A DNA stretch of 64,000 bases, from the NCBI GenBank assembly GCA_905221605.1, contig CAJNDS010002343.1, positions 297,474-361,473 of the forward strand, given 5' to 3'. Below, piece after piece: positions 34,860 to 44,365 of the stretch. A model generated the notes under the pieces. The model saw nothing but the letters and a program-made list of their open reading frames with translations. It was not told the origin of the DNA and did not search any database. Position numbers and translations under genes: made by a program. Each line of letters starts with the position of its first letter. Position 1 is the stretch's first letter. Source of the stretch: Symbiodinium natans (taxonomy: Eukaryota > Sar > Dinophyceae > Suessiales > Symbiodiniaceae).

Positions 34860-34958
34860 TTGGGGATGTTCCCCCTTGTACTGACAGTCCTTATTAGGAA
34901 GTATAGTGCCCCCGATTAAAATCCCTATTAGGGACTAGGAAAAGGGGGAACATCCCAA
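34860..34958. mobile_element. hAT-like MITE, copy 1
   Basis: A 99-bp element with inverted ends (TTGGGGATGTTCCCCCTT and, reversed, TTGGGATGTTCCCCCTT) and inner imperfect palindrome arms. It is flanked by an imperfect 8-bp duplication (GGCAGGAA left, GGTAGGAG right, 6 of 8 equal). Length, foldback structure and 8-bp target duplication fit non-autonomous hAT elements; no transposase is in the window. Confidence 0.65.
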
Positions 34959-35118
34959 GGTAGGAGCCTGCGGGTTCTCAAAGGTTTGCTGTCGGATGTT
35001 TGGGTTTTCACGCTCCGGGGTCATGGATGCACACCTCGCTAATGACAGGCAAGGAGCATTCTTATTCCCTTACAAGCCTCACGCCTTGAAATCCTTCTAA
35101 AACTGTCCGATCCCTTAC

Positions 35119-35283
35119 CCCACCCGAACTTTGCGGTGCAAAACATGCCGCAGCTTTGCCGGAATCCGCCAAAATATCCCACCACAACTCCTGCATCTCC
35201 ATCCAGAGGTGCATGTTGCTGATCTTGGACTTCTTGTCCACCAGCAGCCGGGGCCACTTCCTGACCACACACCGAGGGCTGCT
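35119..35283 (-). CDS. internal exon, unknown gene
   Basis: After acceptor TGTCTGCAAG, 55 codons read RCVVRKWPRLLVDKKSKISN, MHLWMEMQELWWDILADSGK and end at a canonical donor (GGTGGG|GTAAGG), phase 0 on both sides. A second frame across the same bases is also open. A MITE lies 20 nt upstream of the acceptor. Unknown function. Confidence 0.52.
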
Positions 35284-35304
35284 CTTGCAGACATGGCTTG
35301 CAGC

Positions 35305-35404
35305 CTGGGATGATGTTCCCCCTTGACAGTCCTTCATAGGGAATATAGTCGGGGGTTACTGTAATCCCTATTCAGGACTGTTGGTATAAGGGGGAACATC
35401 CCAA
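35305..35404. mobile_element. hAT-like MITE, copy 2
   Basis: A 100-bp foldback element related to the copy 350 bp to its left in sequence and design (left end CTGGGATGATGTTCCCCC, right end reversed TTGGGATGTTCCCCC). It is flanked by a perfect 8-bp direct repeat CTTGCAGC (35297-35304 and 35405-35412), the expected hAT target-site duplication. Confidence 0.75.
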
Positions 35405-35414
35405 CTTGCAGCTA

Positions 35415-36080
35415 TCAAGCTTTGGGGCTTGCGCGATCTGTTGCTTTTCGTCGGTTCTGCTGCGGGACAATGCTGAAGCTAGCTAGCACGTAGAGCGTGC
35501 TTCTTGGTCTCAATCTTCGGGCTTCAGAACTGGAGATCAAGGCCGCAGGGATATAACCTCCCCTTGAAACGTACCGCCCCTAAACCAAGCGGTACCGAAC
35601 ACTATACCCAACATCCCACAACCACCCAAAAGCCTAGAAGAAACAAAGGAAAAAACGGCTCTTCAATGAAAAACTCCGAAACCCCACCAAAGTCGAAGCA
35701 AGACCTTGGCCAGCGCTTCCGAAGGGTCACGCTGAGCTTGCCAACCTGGGTTCTGGTCTCTGAGTGAGCTTTTGCAGAGTTTCTCAGGGTTCGATCAGGG
35801 TCTGAACGTTGTCGGGGTGTACAATTTCGGGGGCCTCAAATGTGTTTCGCTACTAAAGACCTTCCAACAGCTTCGCAAATTACAGAGGGGCATCTGCCGA
35901 GTTGAGGGTTGGATTTCACGAATTGGCACGGTACTGCACAAGGAGCGCCTAGCAGTAACGAAAACCTACCCCCCCCCCCCGTTCCCTGCCCCCTTCCCCG
36001 CTCCTTCCCCGCAACACCCTTGGTTCTGTTGAGTAGCAGCGCAGCCGCGAGCTCACACAGGTTTCACTTGTCAATCTTCT
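35415..36080. other. no supported gene
   Basis: Short plus-strand frames only (35504-35767, 35772-36032) without splice support. A C run lies at about 35970-35980. This is the space between two minus-strand genes. Confidence 0.45.
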
Positions 36081-36087
36081 AGACCCT

Positions 36088-38482
36088 TCAATGCTTCCAG
36101 CCTGGACGCCAGCCGAACAAACTTCGTACGATTGTGCGGACGTGGGCGGGCATGTTTTTCATAGCACTGCACACTTGATCGTGGACCTTCCAAGATTGCC
36201 GTAAAAAGGTGTTGGGCAGGCGGGGAAGGGAAGGGGCGATATGCCCCTTCTGACACGATGAGAAAAAGACTTGGGCTACTATGTGGGACTTGACCTAGAC
36301 CTAAACTCCGCGGAGTTCAACCACAACATAGAGTATTCCCCCAGTGTCCGGGCACCCGCGCTGAGGCCGCATTCCAGCTAGAGAGCTGCGCCTGCATATG
36401 CTCTGCGGACGGGAGTGAAGAGGGTCGTGCAGGTGGCGGGCCTATGGCGGGTTTGGACCCTCTTTGGCTTCGGCTCGCTTTGGACTGCTCCGGAAGGGTT
36501 TGGAGAGCTTGTCCCGGATGTCCACGCCATGTTAGCTGTGCAAAGGCGCTTGCTCAAAGGTGCGAATCACCCTACACAAGGTCCACAGAACTCTTTGAGA
36601 GAGCTCCGAGAATCTCCGAAAAGTGCTCTGAGGTCCTGGCATCAATGTTGTCGAAGAGGTTCACAGACAGAAAATACCTGTACCTCTCCACTTCTCACTT
36701 CTGCGGTCAAGTTCGCGAAGATCACAAAACACCAGGACAAAACAAATAGAACAGTTTCTGAAGTGCGACCCTATTCAAGGCTGAAAAAATGCAGCTTCCG
36801 ATGCCCTCAGCTTGATCAACCCTCTTATTGGCGCAAAGGCTTCAGCCAAGCTGGCTGCCTGAACCGACAAGCTATCTGCCAAGCTCTTCGGCCATCATGA
36901 ATATCACTTTGTGCAGTCGACCCTGCACTGAATCACTGACCTCTGCACTGAACCCAGTGGTCATCACCATCGCCCAAAGGTTTTAAGCCCTGACTGCCTA
37001 AACGCTACTGCACACGGGTTCCCTTGCGCACTTGTTGTTGGAATGCTTTCCCAGGCCAGAGAAGTTGAAAACATTTCCCGTCATGTTCACTGACGGGTCT
37101 GTGACCTGTGGAAATTGCGAGAACGCAAATGAGTTACGGGGTTAGGGTTTGGAGTGCTTGGTTGGGGGGATGAGGGTTTGCAGAGGTGTTGTTGAAAAAC
37201 TGAGGTTTAGATGTAAAGGTGTGAGTTTGGGGAGCTAAGGTCAGCGGCAAAGAAATAAGCCTTCCGGGATTCACAGGACATGAAGGGATGTGGTTGCAAG
37301 CCGCACCTTGCGACACAACCTCGCCATGCATAACCAGTAGGGGGTCGGTATGCCCTTAGCGCTCGACATCAGAATGCAACCATCATCCAGATACATATAA
37401 CCCACACCCACATCATGAACCTGAGCATAACCGTTCAGGCTACATTCCCCGCTGACTCTTTGTGTTCTGGACACCGCAGTCTCCTGCAGCTTGAAGTGAA
37501 CCCTAGACCGACCCCCGAAACCAAAATACTGAACTGACACATCTCCCACACCTGCCCACATCTGCCCAAACACACCATGGACTCTTTCTAGCCTCCAGCG
37601 CGCCCGGTGCATTCCAGCGAACAGTGTACCTCCGAAGTGAAAGAAGTGTCACGTTCATGCTTTTCGGCCGGTTCAGATGCGTGAATTGGGCGTCCTGCTG
37701 ATCCATCCACCCTTAACAGTGCGTGATGTCGCGTCCGCTCTTGCCAACAACCGTCTCTCTGTTGCAAGGTCGACTGCCAATGGCTCCAGAACACTTCTTG
37801 CAACATCAACTCGCCTTCTATTATTTCAACCAAAGGGTTCCATGATGGCTTGCTGACTGGGTTATCCCGCCCTTGGCTTGTAAGAAAAGCCTGATACGAA
37901 CCCTCCTTATTTCACCCCCAGGAATATCTGTCTTCTTGTTCTTCGTAAAAATGACAAAACAAAAGAACCCTCCTTTGAAAATGATAGAAAGCTTGACCAG
38001 CAGCACAACTGCCCTATCTAAACGACAATGCGAGAGCCCATCGTACCCCGTAAGCTCACCAAACCCGAAAGCAATCAAACAGACGCGTGCAGTAGAGCTC
38101 AATGGTATATTTTCATCTGGCCGCTTGCAAAGCTCGGCGCGCCAAGGTGCTGTCACTAGGTGCCCCCACTTGACAGACAGGAAGATGGAGGTGTCGTTCT
38201 GTGCCCACTGGAAAGATGGAAATACCTGGCTTCTGGTCCAACTTACAGGGTTCGCAAGTTCACACATCTAGGGCAACAGAACATGCTGTCGCATCTGGAT
38301 GTCAAAGAGAGGAGACAAGGTCGCTCTCTAAACCATCCGAACCCCACCAAATCCAGCAACATGACTTAGAATACTTAGCCACGTAAGCCACATTCGTTCC
38401 CTTTACGTCGTGTCGCTTCGGCGACCTGCTGCACTTGGCCGTACTTCGGATCCAACGTAAGGAGCAGCTCGTCCGCCTCGTC
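36088..38482 (-). CDS. eight-exon gene of unknown function
   Basis: Exons with mutually consistent phases: 38482-38426, 38207-38060, 37856-37711, 37483-37307, 37105-37032, 36683-36578, 36402-36307 and 36249-36088 (stop), giving 321 residues. Introns are 57-348 nt with GT donors (e.g. GTGAGC, AAG|GTGCGG) and AG acceptors (TTTCCACAG, TCATCGTGTCAG). Text includes WAQNDTSIFLSVKWGHLVTA, NPLVEIIEGELMLQEVFWSH, DVGVGYMYLDDGCILMSSAK, NVFNFSGLGKHSNN, FLSVNLFDNIDARTSEHFSE and a basic end (RSLFGWRPGWKH). The segment around exon 2 has a weak CS/p23-like look (YGQVQQWAQND...), which I do not rely on. A further upstream exon is likely at about 38791-38735 (FLKVDLGFSVRKAVRSLKDF after GCTTTCAG), so the start is missing. 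No family is recognised. Confidence 0.62.
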
Positions 38483-38894
38483 CTCCACGGTTGATTAGGG
38501 TTTGGGGCTGTGCCGGTGCCAGATGGAGGGCGCTAAGCCGTTAAGCTGCAGAGGCTTTGGGTGGGGTCAGCTTCGGTTCTGTGCGGTTCCACGGCATACT
38601 TCTTGCGTTTCGGCCTTCGGTTCTCAGTTGTCCCGTCTGGTTCTAAGCCAAGCCGACATGGGAGGTAACAAAAGGAACCTCTGGACAACGCAATGACTTC
38701 TGCTATGCTGGGACTGTGTCCGAACGCCAGCGAAGTCCTTGAGACTCCGCACGGCCTTCCGCACGGAGAAGCCCAGGTCCACCTTCAAAAACTGAAAGCG
38801 AACCAACGTCGACGGACCGAGAAGCCCTGCAAGTCTGAAAAACCCGCAAGCCCTGCAAGCCTCCACAGTGTGTCATCCAAGCTCTATGTCCATC

Positions 38895-39035
38895 ACATTC
38901 CCTGTATCCTGAAACCTTGATTCAGGACTATCTTCAAGCACAACATCCAAGCTGGAAAGCTCTTAGAATACTTGAAACTGAGCGCAACTGACTGCAACTG
39001 CTTTGGAAAGTCAAGCAGAGCGTTTGCTTGGGTTA
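38895..39035. repeat. duplicated block A, copy 1
   Basis: About 140 nt closely matching 46741-46880 (shared AAGCTGGAAAGCTCTTAGAA, ACTGAGCGCAACTGACTGCA). In copy 2 block A runs almost straight into block C; here about 1.7 kb lies between. Confidence 0.85.
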
Positions 39036-39619
39036 AACTGAAGCCTTCACCTCCACAAAGGTTGCAAAGTAGTTGCTTGATAGTGCTTTAGACCTTTCAA
39101 CACGTCCCCCCTCAAAACATTCCCGGTACGTCTCGAAACAAAGTCGAACACATACAAGCTTTCTAACTGTGTAACGATGTCCTAGATTGCACCTATGCAG
39201 TAAGAATCCCGCACAGACCCCTGGAGCAAGTGTTCGAACACAAGGAGCAAGCGCTCAAACCGGAAAACTCCCAGCACACCTTTTGCTCGTGAGACTTGGC
39301 CACGAGCTCGCGTGCCAGTGACCACCTCAGACGTTTCCAAGTTCGGTTGCGTGTTTGAAAAGAGCTCGGGGGTGAGGATTTCGGGGCTGAGGCTTCAAGC
39401 ATGGAACCTCCCAGACGACCAAAACCTCCGAAAACCCTCGATTGCAAGAAAGGGATGCAAACCGGCCTGCGCCGGACAGAAGAATCTTGCAAGAATGTCA
39501 GAGAATTGAAAGGACATCTAAGAACTTGTAAGGGGGGTCTGAGATCAAAGCCACTGCCTCATGACAACCAGCTCAACGACCTGTCAAATCGGGGGCTCAA
39601 GTGGCGTGAGGGCCTCGAA

Positions 39620-39830
39620 GGGTTCAGGGTTTAGGGTAAACGGTTTAGGGTTTAGGGTTTAGGGTTTAGGGTTTAGGGTTTAGGGTTTAGGGTTTAGGGT
39701 TTAGGGTTTAGGGTTTACGGTTTACGGTTTACGGTTTAGGGTTTAGGGTTTTGGGGTTTGGGGTTTAGGGTTTAGGGCTTAGGGTTTAGGGCTTAGGGCT
39801 TAGGGTTTACGGTTTAGGGACTGTGGGAAT
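39620..39830 (+). repeat. interstitial telomere-like tract inside block B1
   Basis: About 30 units, mostly TTTAGGG, with TTTACGG (x3-4), TTTTGGGG and GCTTAGGG variants towards the right. It replaces about 38 nt present in the other copy of block B (42719-42756). Confidence 0.93.
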
Positions 39831-39926
39831 ATCACTCGAATGAGGCAACTGATTTGCAGAAGCCCGGCTTGGACATGAAATTCCACGTCCCAAGGACGAG
39901 CCGTCATCATACTGATACATGTTTAC

Positions 39927-40058
39927 GTCTTTAAGGGCTTCCAGCATAGCAGATGGAATGCAGTTTGGCGAGTACAACACTCTGTCACGGTCGTATAGGC
40001 CCCAGTCGCCATTGTACAAATCAATACCCAGATCCGCGAAAGACTCGAAAAATCTAGG
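39927..40058 (-). CDS. candidate exon in block B1
   Basis: Acceptor GTTTTGGAG, 44 codons (ESFADLGIDLYNGDWGLYDR, DRVLYSPNCIPSAMLEALKD), donor AAAGAC|GTAAAC; phase 0 both sides. The same exon with both splice sites is kept in block B2, but the two differ at 10 amino-acid-changing and 1 silent position, so it may no longer be under protein constraint. Confidence 0.42.
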
Positions 40059-40551
40059 CTCCAAAACGGCCCCAAATTTTGGCCGACCCTGAGCCGTTTC
40101 AACATTCTGAAAATTCTGCCAGCCGTCCGCGCCTCTGACTCAAGGGACTTGATCTTGTCCATGTGCGGTTCGAGCGCTTTGCGTGCCTGAACTCTGAGGC
40201 ACCCCAACAGAATTCAAAGCTTGGAACTTGCAGTTGAGGATTTGACAATTTGAGGCCGTGACCCCTTCTGGCGGGCTCCGGGGGGGCTCTCCAAGGATTG
40301 GCATGATTGGAATTATTTAAATCGTTTGGGCTCCGAGTCAGCCCGAAGTTCCTCCGAACTCAAGCCCTTGAGGGCACAAAGCTGCACACATCACGCAGCT
40401 TCAAAGGTTCAGTGAGGAGATTCAAACGGGAATCAACAGTCAAGGATATCATAGGCTAGAACCTGTCCGCTGGTGCTGCGGGACATTTGCCTTGAAGGAC
40501 CGTCGTTGCACAGCTGTCCCGACACCCAGCGCAAACTCGCCCCCTCCATTA

Positions 40552-40628
40552 CCTCAACTACCTTGTAACTACTGGTGCCTTGTAACTACCTTGCAACGAC
40601 CTTGCAGCTACCTTGTAACGACCTTGTA
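40552..40628 (+). repeat. short tandem repeat, unit about 12 nt
   Basis: Six imperfect copies of ACCTTGTAACTA/ACCTTGTAACGA. 40150-40550 has no supported feature. Confidence 0.75.
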
Positions 40629-40732
40629 AAGCCCAGGCCTCCGCTTCCACTCGTGTCGCATCTAGCGCCTCAGAAACTCGAACTGACGGCGGAAACATGC
40701 TCTTCGCAACACTCTCTAACTGCTGCAGAGTG

Positions 40733-42076
40733 TGAATCACGAAATCGGGATTCTATAGCTCCCAGAAAAGTCTCCCGCCTGCATCAACGGCGATTGAGAG
40801 CCTTTCGCAGCCTGGCTGTCATCAGCGCAACGCATGGCCGTACAAGGAGCCCGCTGTTTTTACTTATGTCAGGCCGGCTCTTCAAGTATGTTTTCAACAC
40901 TAGCTTGGCCCCAAAGCAAATAGCTGCTTGATTGAGAAAGTCACGATTGGGATGCAGTACAGGTTTTGCTTAATACCCATAACTCCCGCAGCAATCTTGC
41001 CCGCGACCCCTGAATCTGAATTCATCTGGCCTCCAAGTTTCTCTGAGAATCGAATGTCAGGGCAACAAACACGAGTAAAACACCACAAAGCCAACAAAGC
41101 CGCTTCCAAGCTCGTGGCAGCAGTTGCAGCAGAGCCGAGTGCGAGCGCGAAGCGCCACATGGCCCTGCCATGGGGTGACAAAAACTAAACTCAACACTTG
41201 AAACACCCTGCAACCCTTCGGAATCTTTGAACCGTTGGCACAAAGAGGTGTGAGGGTTTCGGGCAACACAATCAAACACACAAAGTAGTCACGACTCATT
41301 GGTTTCACCATGCAATCGTGGGGTTCCCAGGTGCTGAAGGTTGACTTGTGACTTGAAGCCTGCTGCACCCGAACATTAGAACAGGACATTGCAGCAAACC
41401 CCGAGCCCCTGCACCAGTTGGAGGTCAAAGCGGATCACAACAAGCGTAGGAGGGGGCAGCCTGAACCTATAGCTCTAGTGGATGCTGCCTTTGCCTCTGA
41501 GCTCTCGCCTGGCGAAGGCCTACTTATACAAAACAACCGCCTCATCACGCTGCGATGGCTTGCCGGATTCATGAGGCTACAAAGAGATTGAAAGATCCCA
41601 TGCACTGAGGTTTTTGGTTAAGGCTCGTCCGGACAAAAACGAAAAACCCTGTGCAGTAATCATCTACAATCACCTGCCGGCGCAGATGCTCTACACGACC
41701 TCCATCACAAATTGGTATTCACATGTCCGATCTCAAACAGCTACGGCTCAGGTTGGCCAAACGGTAAAATCCATCCATGGCTCCAACCGCCTGATGCAGA
41801 TCGAATCTCAACATAAACTCTATGCCTTTAGCCTTGCGGTTGACAAGCTATCTTAAGCTGAGCATTGGCCCAATAGTTCAGAAAGACAAGATGCTGGCTA
41901 CAGCAGAGCTTTTTGGCGTTTTTAGAAACTAGTTTCCAAGCAGGAATTGAAAGCCGAAATGCTGTGATGGGGACGAACTGCTTCAGCATATTGCAAAACT
42001 CATGGTTCGAGGTTTCTGGTGTTTACAAGCCCTGAAAGATTGATTCCATGCGAATCGCTCGGCGATTTTCCTTAGT
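40733..42076. repeat. duplicated block C, copy 1
   Basis: About 1.3 kb matching 46905-48269 with many substitutions and small indels. Both copies share open frames on both strands (e.g. plus IEKVTIGMQY... and minus IKQNLYCIPIVTFSIKQLF), so they are old copies of a gene fragment or of an undescribed dispersed element. Confidence 0.88.
41385..41590 (+). pseudogene. broken copy of the block C exon
   Basis: Starts like 47567-47833 in the other copy (acceptor TTAGAACAG, then DIAANPEPLHQLEVKADHNK) but lacks an in-frame 12-nt piece and then 31 nt, which shifts the frame and gives a different end (LRWLAGFMRLQRD, stop). The downstream frame at 41614-41856 (PDKNEKPCAVIIYNHLPAQM) is open here but broken in copy 2. 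Confidence 0.45.
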
Positions 42077-42398
42077 ACCCCTGTTGCATACTCCCCTCGT
42101 TCAGCAAAGCGAAACCCTCAAAACGACAATCGCCCAGCATGTTAAAACTGCAGTTGAACTTTCACATGAACGTCACTCTTTTCGTCCAGGAGGTTGTCAA
42201 TGTCCTTCGAAGTGGAACCATGGGCCGGTGTGAAAATTGCCGCCGCCGGTGTCAGCACCTCTTGCGATTCAAGGTTTGGGGTTTAACGGTTCCCAGCTTG
42301 GTTTTTCAGTCGGCGGGGCCTCGGGCCGGAGGTGTATAGGTTGTCAGAACACCCTTTTTTTGGCCTCAAATGGGTACCCCCTGTGAAACCGGGGTAGG

Positions 42399-42530
42399 CC
42401 CCCCCCCTACACCCCCCCCCCCTACCCCGCCCCCTCCCCCCCCACCCCACCCCCTTTCCCCAACCCCCCCCTCCCACCACCTCCCCCCCCCCCCTCCCCC
42501 CCCCCACCCTCCCCCCCACCCTGCCGAAGA
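42399..42530. repeat. C-tract cluster
   Basis: About 130 nt made almost only of C runs (C7-C13) separated by single A, T or G. The minus strand could form G-quadruplexes. It ends 20 nt before block B2. Confidence 0.92.
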
Positions 42531-42549
42531 GTCGCCTTAAACCTTAAGG

Positions 42550-43105
42550 GGCCCAGACGACCAAAACCTCCGAGAACCCTCGATGGCAAGAAAGGGATGC
42601 AAACCGGCCTGCGCCGGACAGAAGAATCTTGCAAGCATGTCAGAGAATTGAAAGGACATCTAAGACATTGTAACGGGGGTTTGAGATCAGGGGGCTCAAG
42701 TGGCGTGAGGGCCTCGATGTGAAAGAGTTGTGAAAGGATTGAGATCTTGCACCGTCGGGAGTATCAGCCGAATGAGGCAACTGATTTGCAGAATGGACAT
42801 GAAATCCTCCCAAGGACGAGCGCCCATCATCATACTGACAAGCAGCCAAGCAAAGCCCAACATGAGGGAACGCGTGTTTACGTCTTTAAGGGCTTCCAGC
42901 AAAGCAGTTGGCATGCAGCTTGGCGAGTACAACACTCTGTCACGGTCGTATGGGCCCAAGTCGCCATTGTACAAATCATTTCCCGGATTCGCGAAAGACT
43001 CCAAAAATCTAGGCTCCAAAACGGCCCACTAAACCCTCGGCCGACCCCGAGCCGTTTGAACATTCTGAAAATTCTGCCAGCCGTTCGCGCCTCTGACTCA
43101 AGGGA
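42550..43105. repeat. duplicated block B, copy 2
   Basis: Counterpart of 39411-40146 without the telomere-like insert. It keeps the splice sites of the candidate minus exon at 42882-43013. Confidence 0.88.
42882..43013 (-). CDS. candidate exon in block B2
   Basis: Same 132-nt length, acceptor and donor as the exon in copy 1; reads DLYNGDLGPYDRDRVLYSPS. The L-to-P and W-to-L changes relative to copy 1 argue that at least one copy is non-functional. Confidence 0.38.
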
Positions 43106-43109
43106 TGTG

Positions 43110-44360
43110 CTCGTGAGGGGAGAAGGGTCAAACAGAGGAGAATGTGGCTAAATTTGGGGTCCCGTTGCCCTCGGGCGCGGGTTTCGAAAGGGCCGCATGG
43201 CTTCAGAATTCCGTTGAGAATGAAACAGCAAAATTTTCCACGATGAGCACTCGCGTTACTAGTTGAACCCAAGCCCATTGCCCCTTGCAGTAGCATGTCG
43301 CACTATGTCGCACTGTACAAGCCTCTGCTGTGGTTAGACAGTTAGACACATAGGGTTGGATAGGAGTCCACTGAGCCCTAGAGAGCCGCACCTGCCGGCC
43401 ATCTGCGCCCGAGGCCTCTGGCGCTACGTCGCTACGTGCTGAGAAAAGCGCGCGCTCTTTTGGGCTCTCTTTGGGAGGGCACCAGAGCTTAGCTGGGAGC
43501 GCTGTTGAGTTGAACAGTCGAGTTGAACATGTTGCGATGAGTTGAAGACTTCCGTGGGAGCTGACGGTATGACTTGCCATGAGACTCTACGTCCAGGCTC
43601 GCAGATATGAATGTCGACATGAGGCTCATGTCCGTGAGAAACGCATTAGTGCAGCCGAAGGGTCTAAAACCCAAGATCTGGAACCTAAAGCCTCGTGCAA
43701 GCCTTAAGCACCATTCCAGGCTTCAGCGCCCAAAATCTAACAAGGAACAAGTCCAACGCTTCAACTCTCTGCTCCGAAGAAGCCGATACTATTCTTTGCA
43801 ACTCCTTCTCAAATCACTTCAAAAGAAAACAGGGCTTCCGGATTCCGACCCGAAGCCTTCTGAATCACAAACCCGAAGCCTGAAACTCGCAGTCTCAGCC
43901 CAGACCTCCCAGGCCGCGCAGGAACTCCACCTCCAGGCAGGTTGAAAGTTCGGGCCGTCTAAAGCTTGAAGGGTTGCTTTCGATGGTCCATAGTCTACAG
44001 TCTACAGGATGTCGAAGGCTGAACAGGATGTGGTCTTTCGGGGGCTTGGATCCAAAGGGTCCAAAGGAGATCTCTGAGATCTGAGGGCAAGAGCGCTAAG
44101 ACAGGAGCATGCCGAAGGCCGAAGCGACTGCAAGCTGCCGGTTTTTCAAGCTACCCTGACATGCGTGGCGCTAAACCTCTGTGCTTGGCATTGCTTTGCA
44201 ATGCTTGGAAAGGTTTAGGCAATAACCGAGTAAGCTTTGTGTAAGTGTAAGCTTTGTGTAAGCTTCGTACACTGGCGGACGCGTGTTGACGTAGCGCCGC
44301 GCTTAAAACTAGTGTTTTTCACCAGGAAAACATTGGGGGGGGGCTCAGGCATCAAACACG
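43110..44360. other. no supported gene
   Basis: Short open frames only (43203-43580 minus, 43607-43945 plus). A small duplication (GTGTAAGCTTTGTGTAAGCTT) lies near 44240. This is the 3' flank of the HYR-domain gene. Confidence 0.45.
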
Positions 44361-44365
44361 TCAGA

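Larger units (their letters stand above)
39411..40146. repeat. duplicated block B, copy 1, with telomere insert
   Basis: Matches 42550-43105 over its whole length at roughly 90% identity by eye, except for a telomere-like tract at 39620-39830 that copy 2 lacks. Contains a candidate 44-codon minus-strand exon. Confidence 0.88.
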
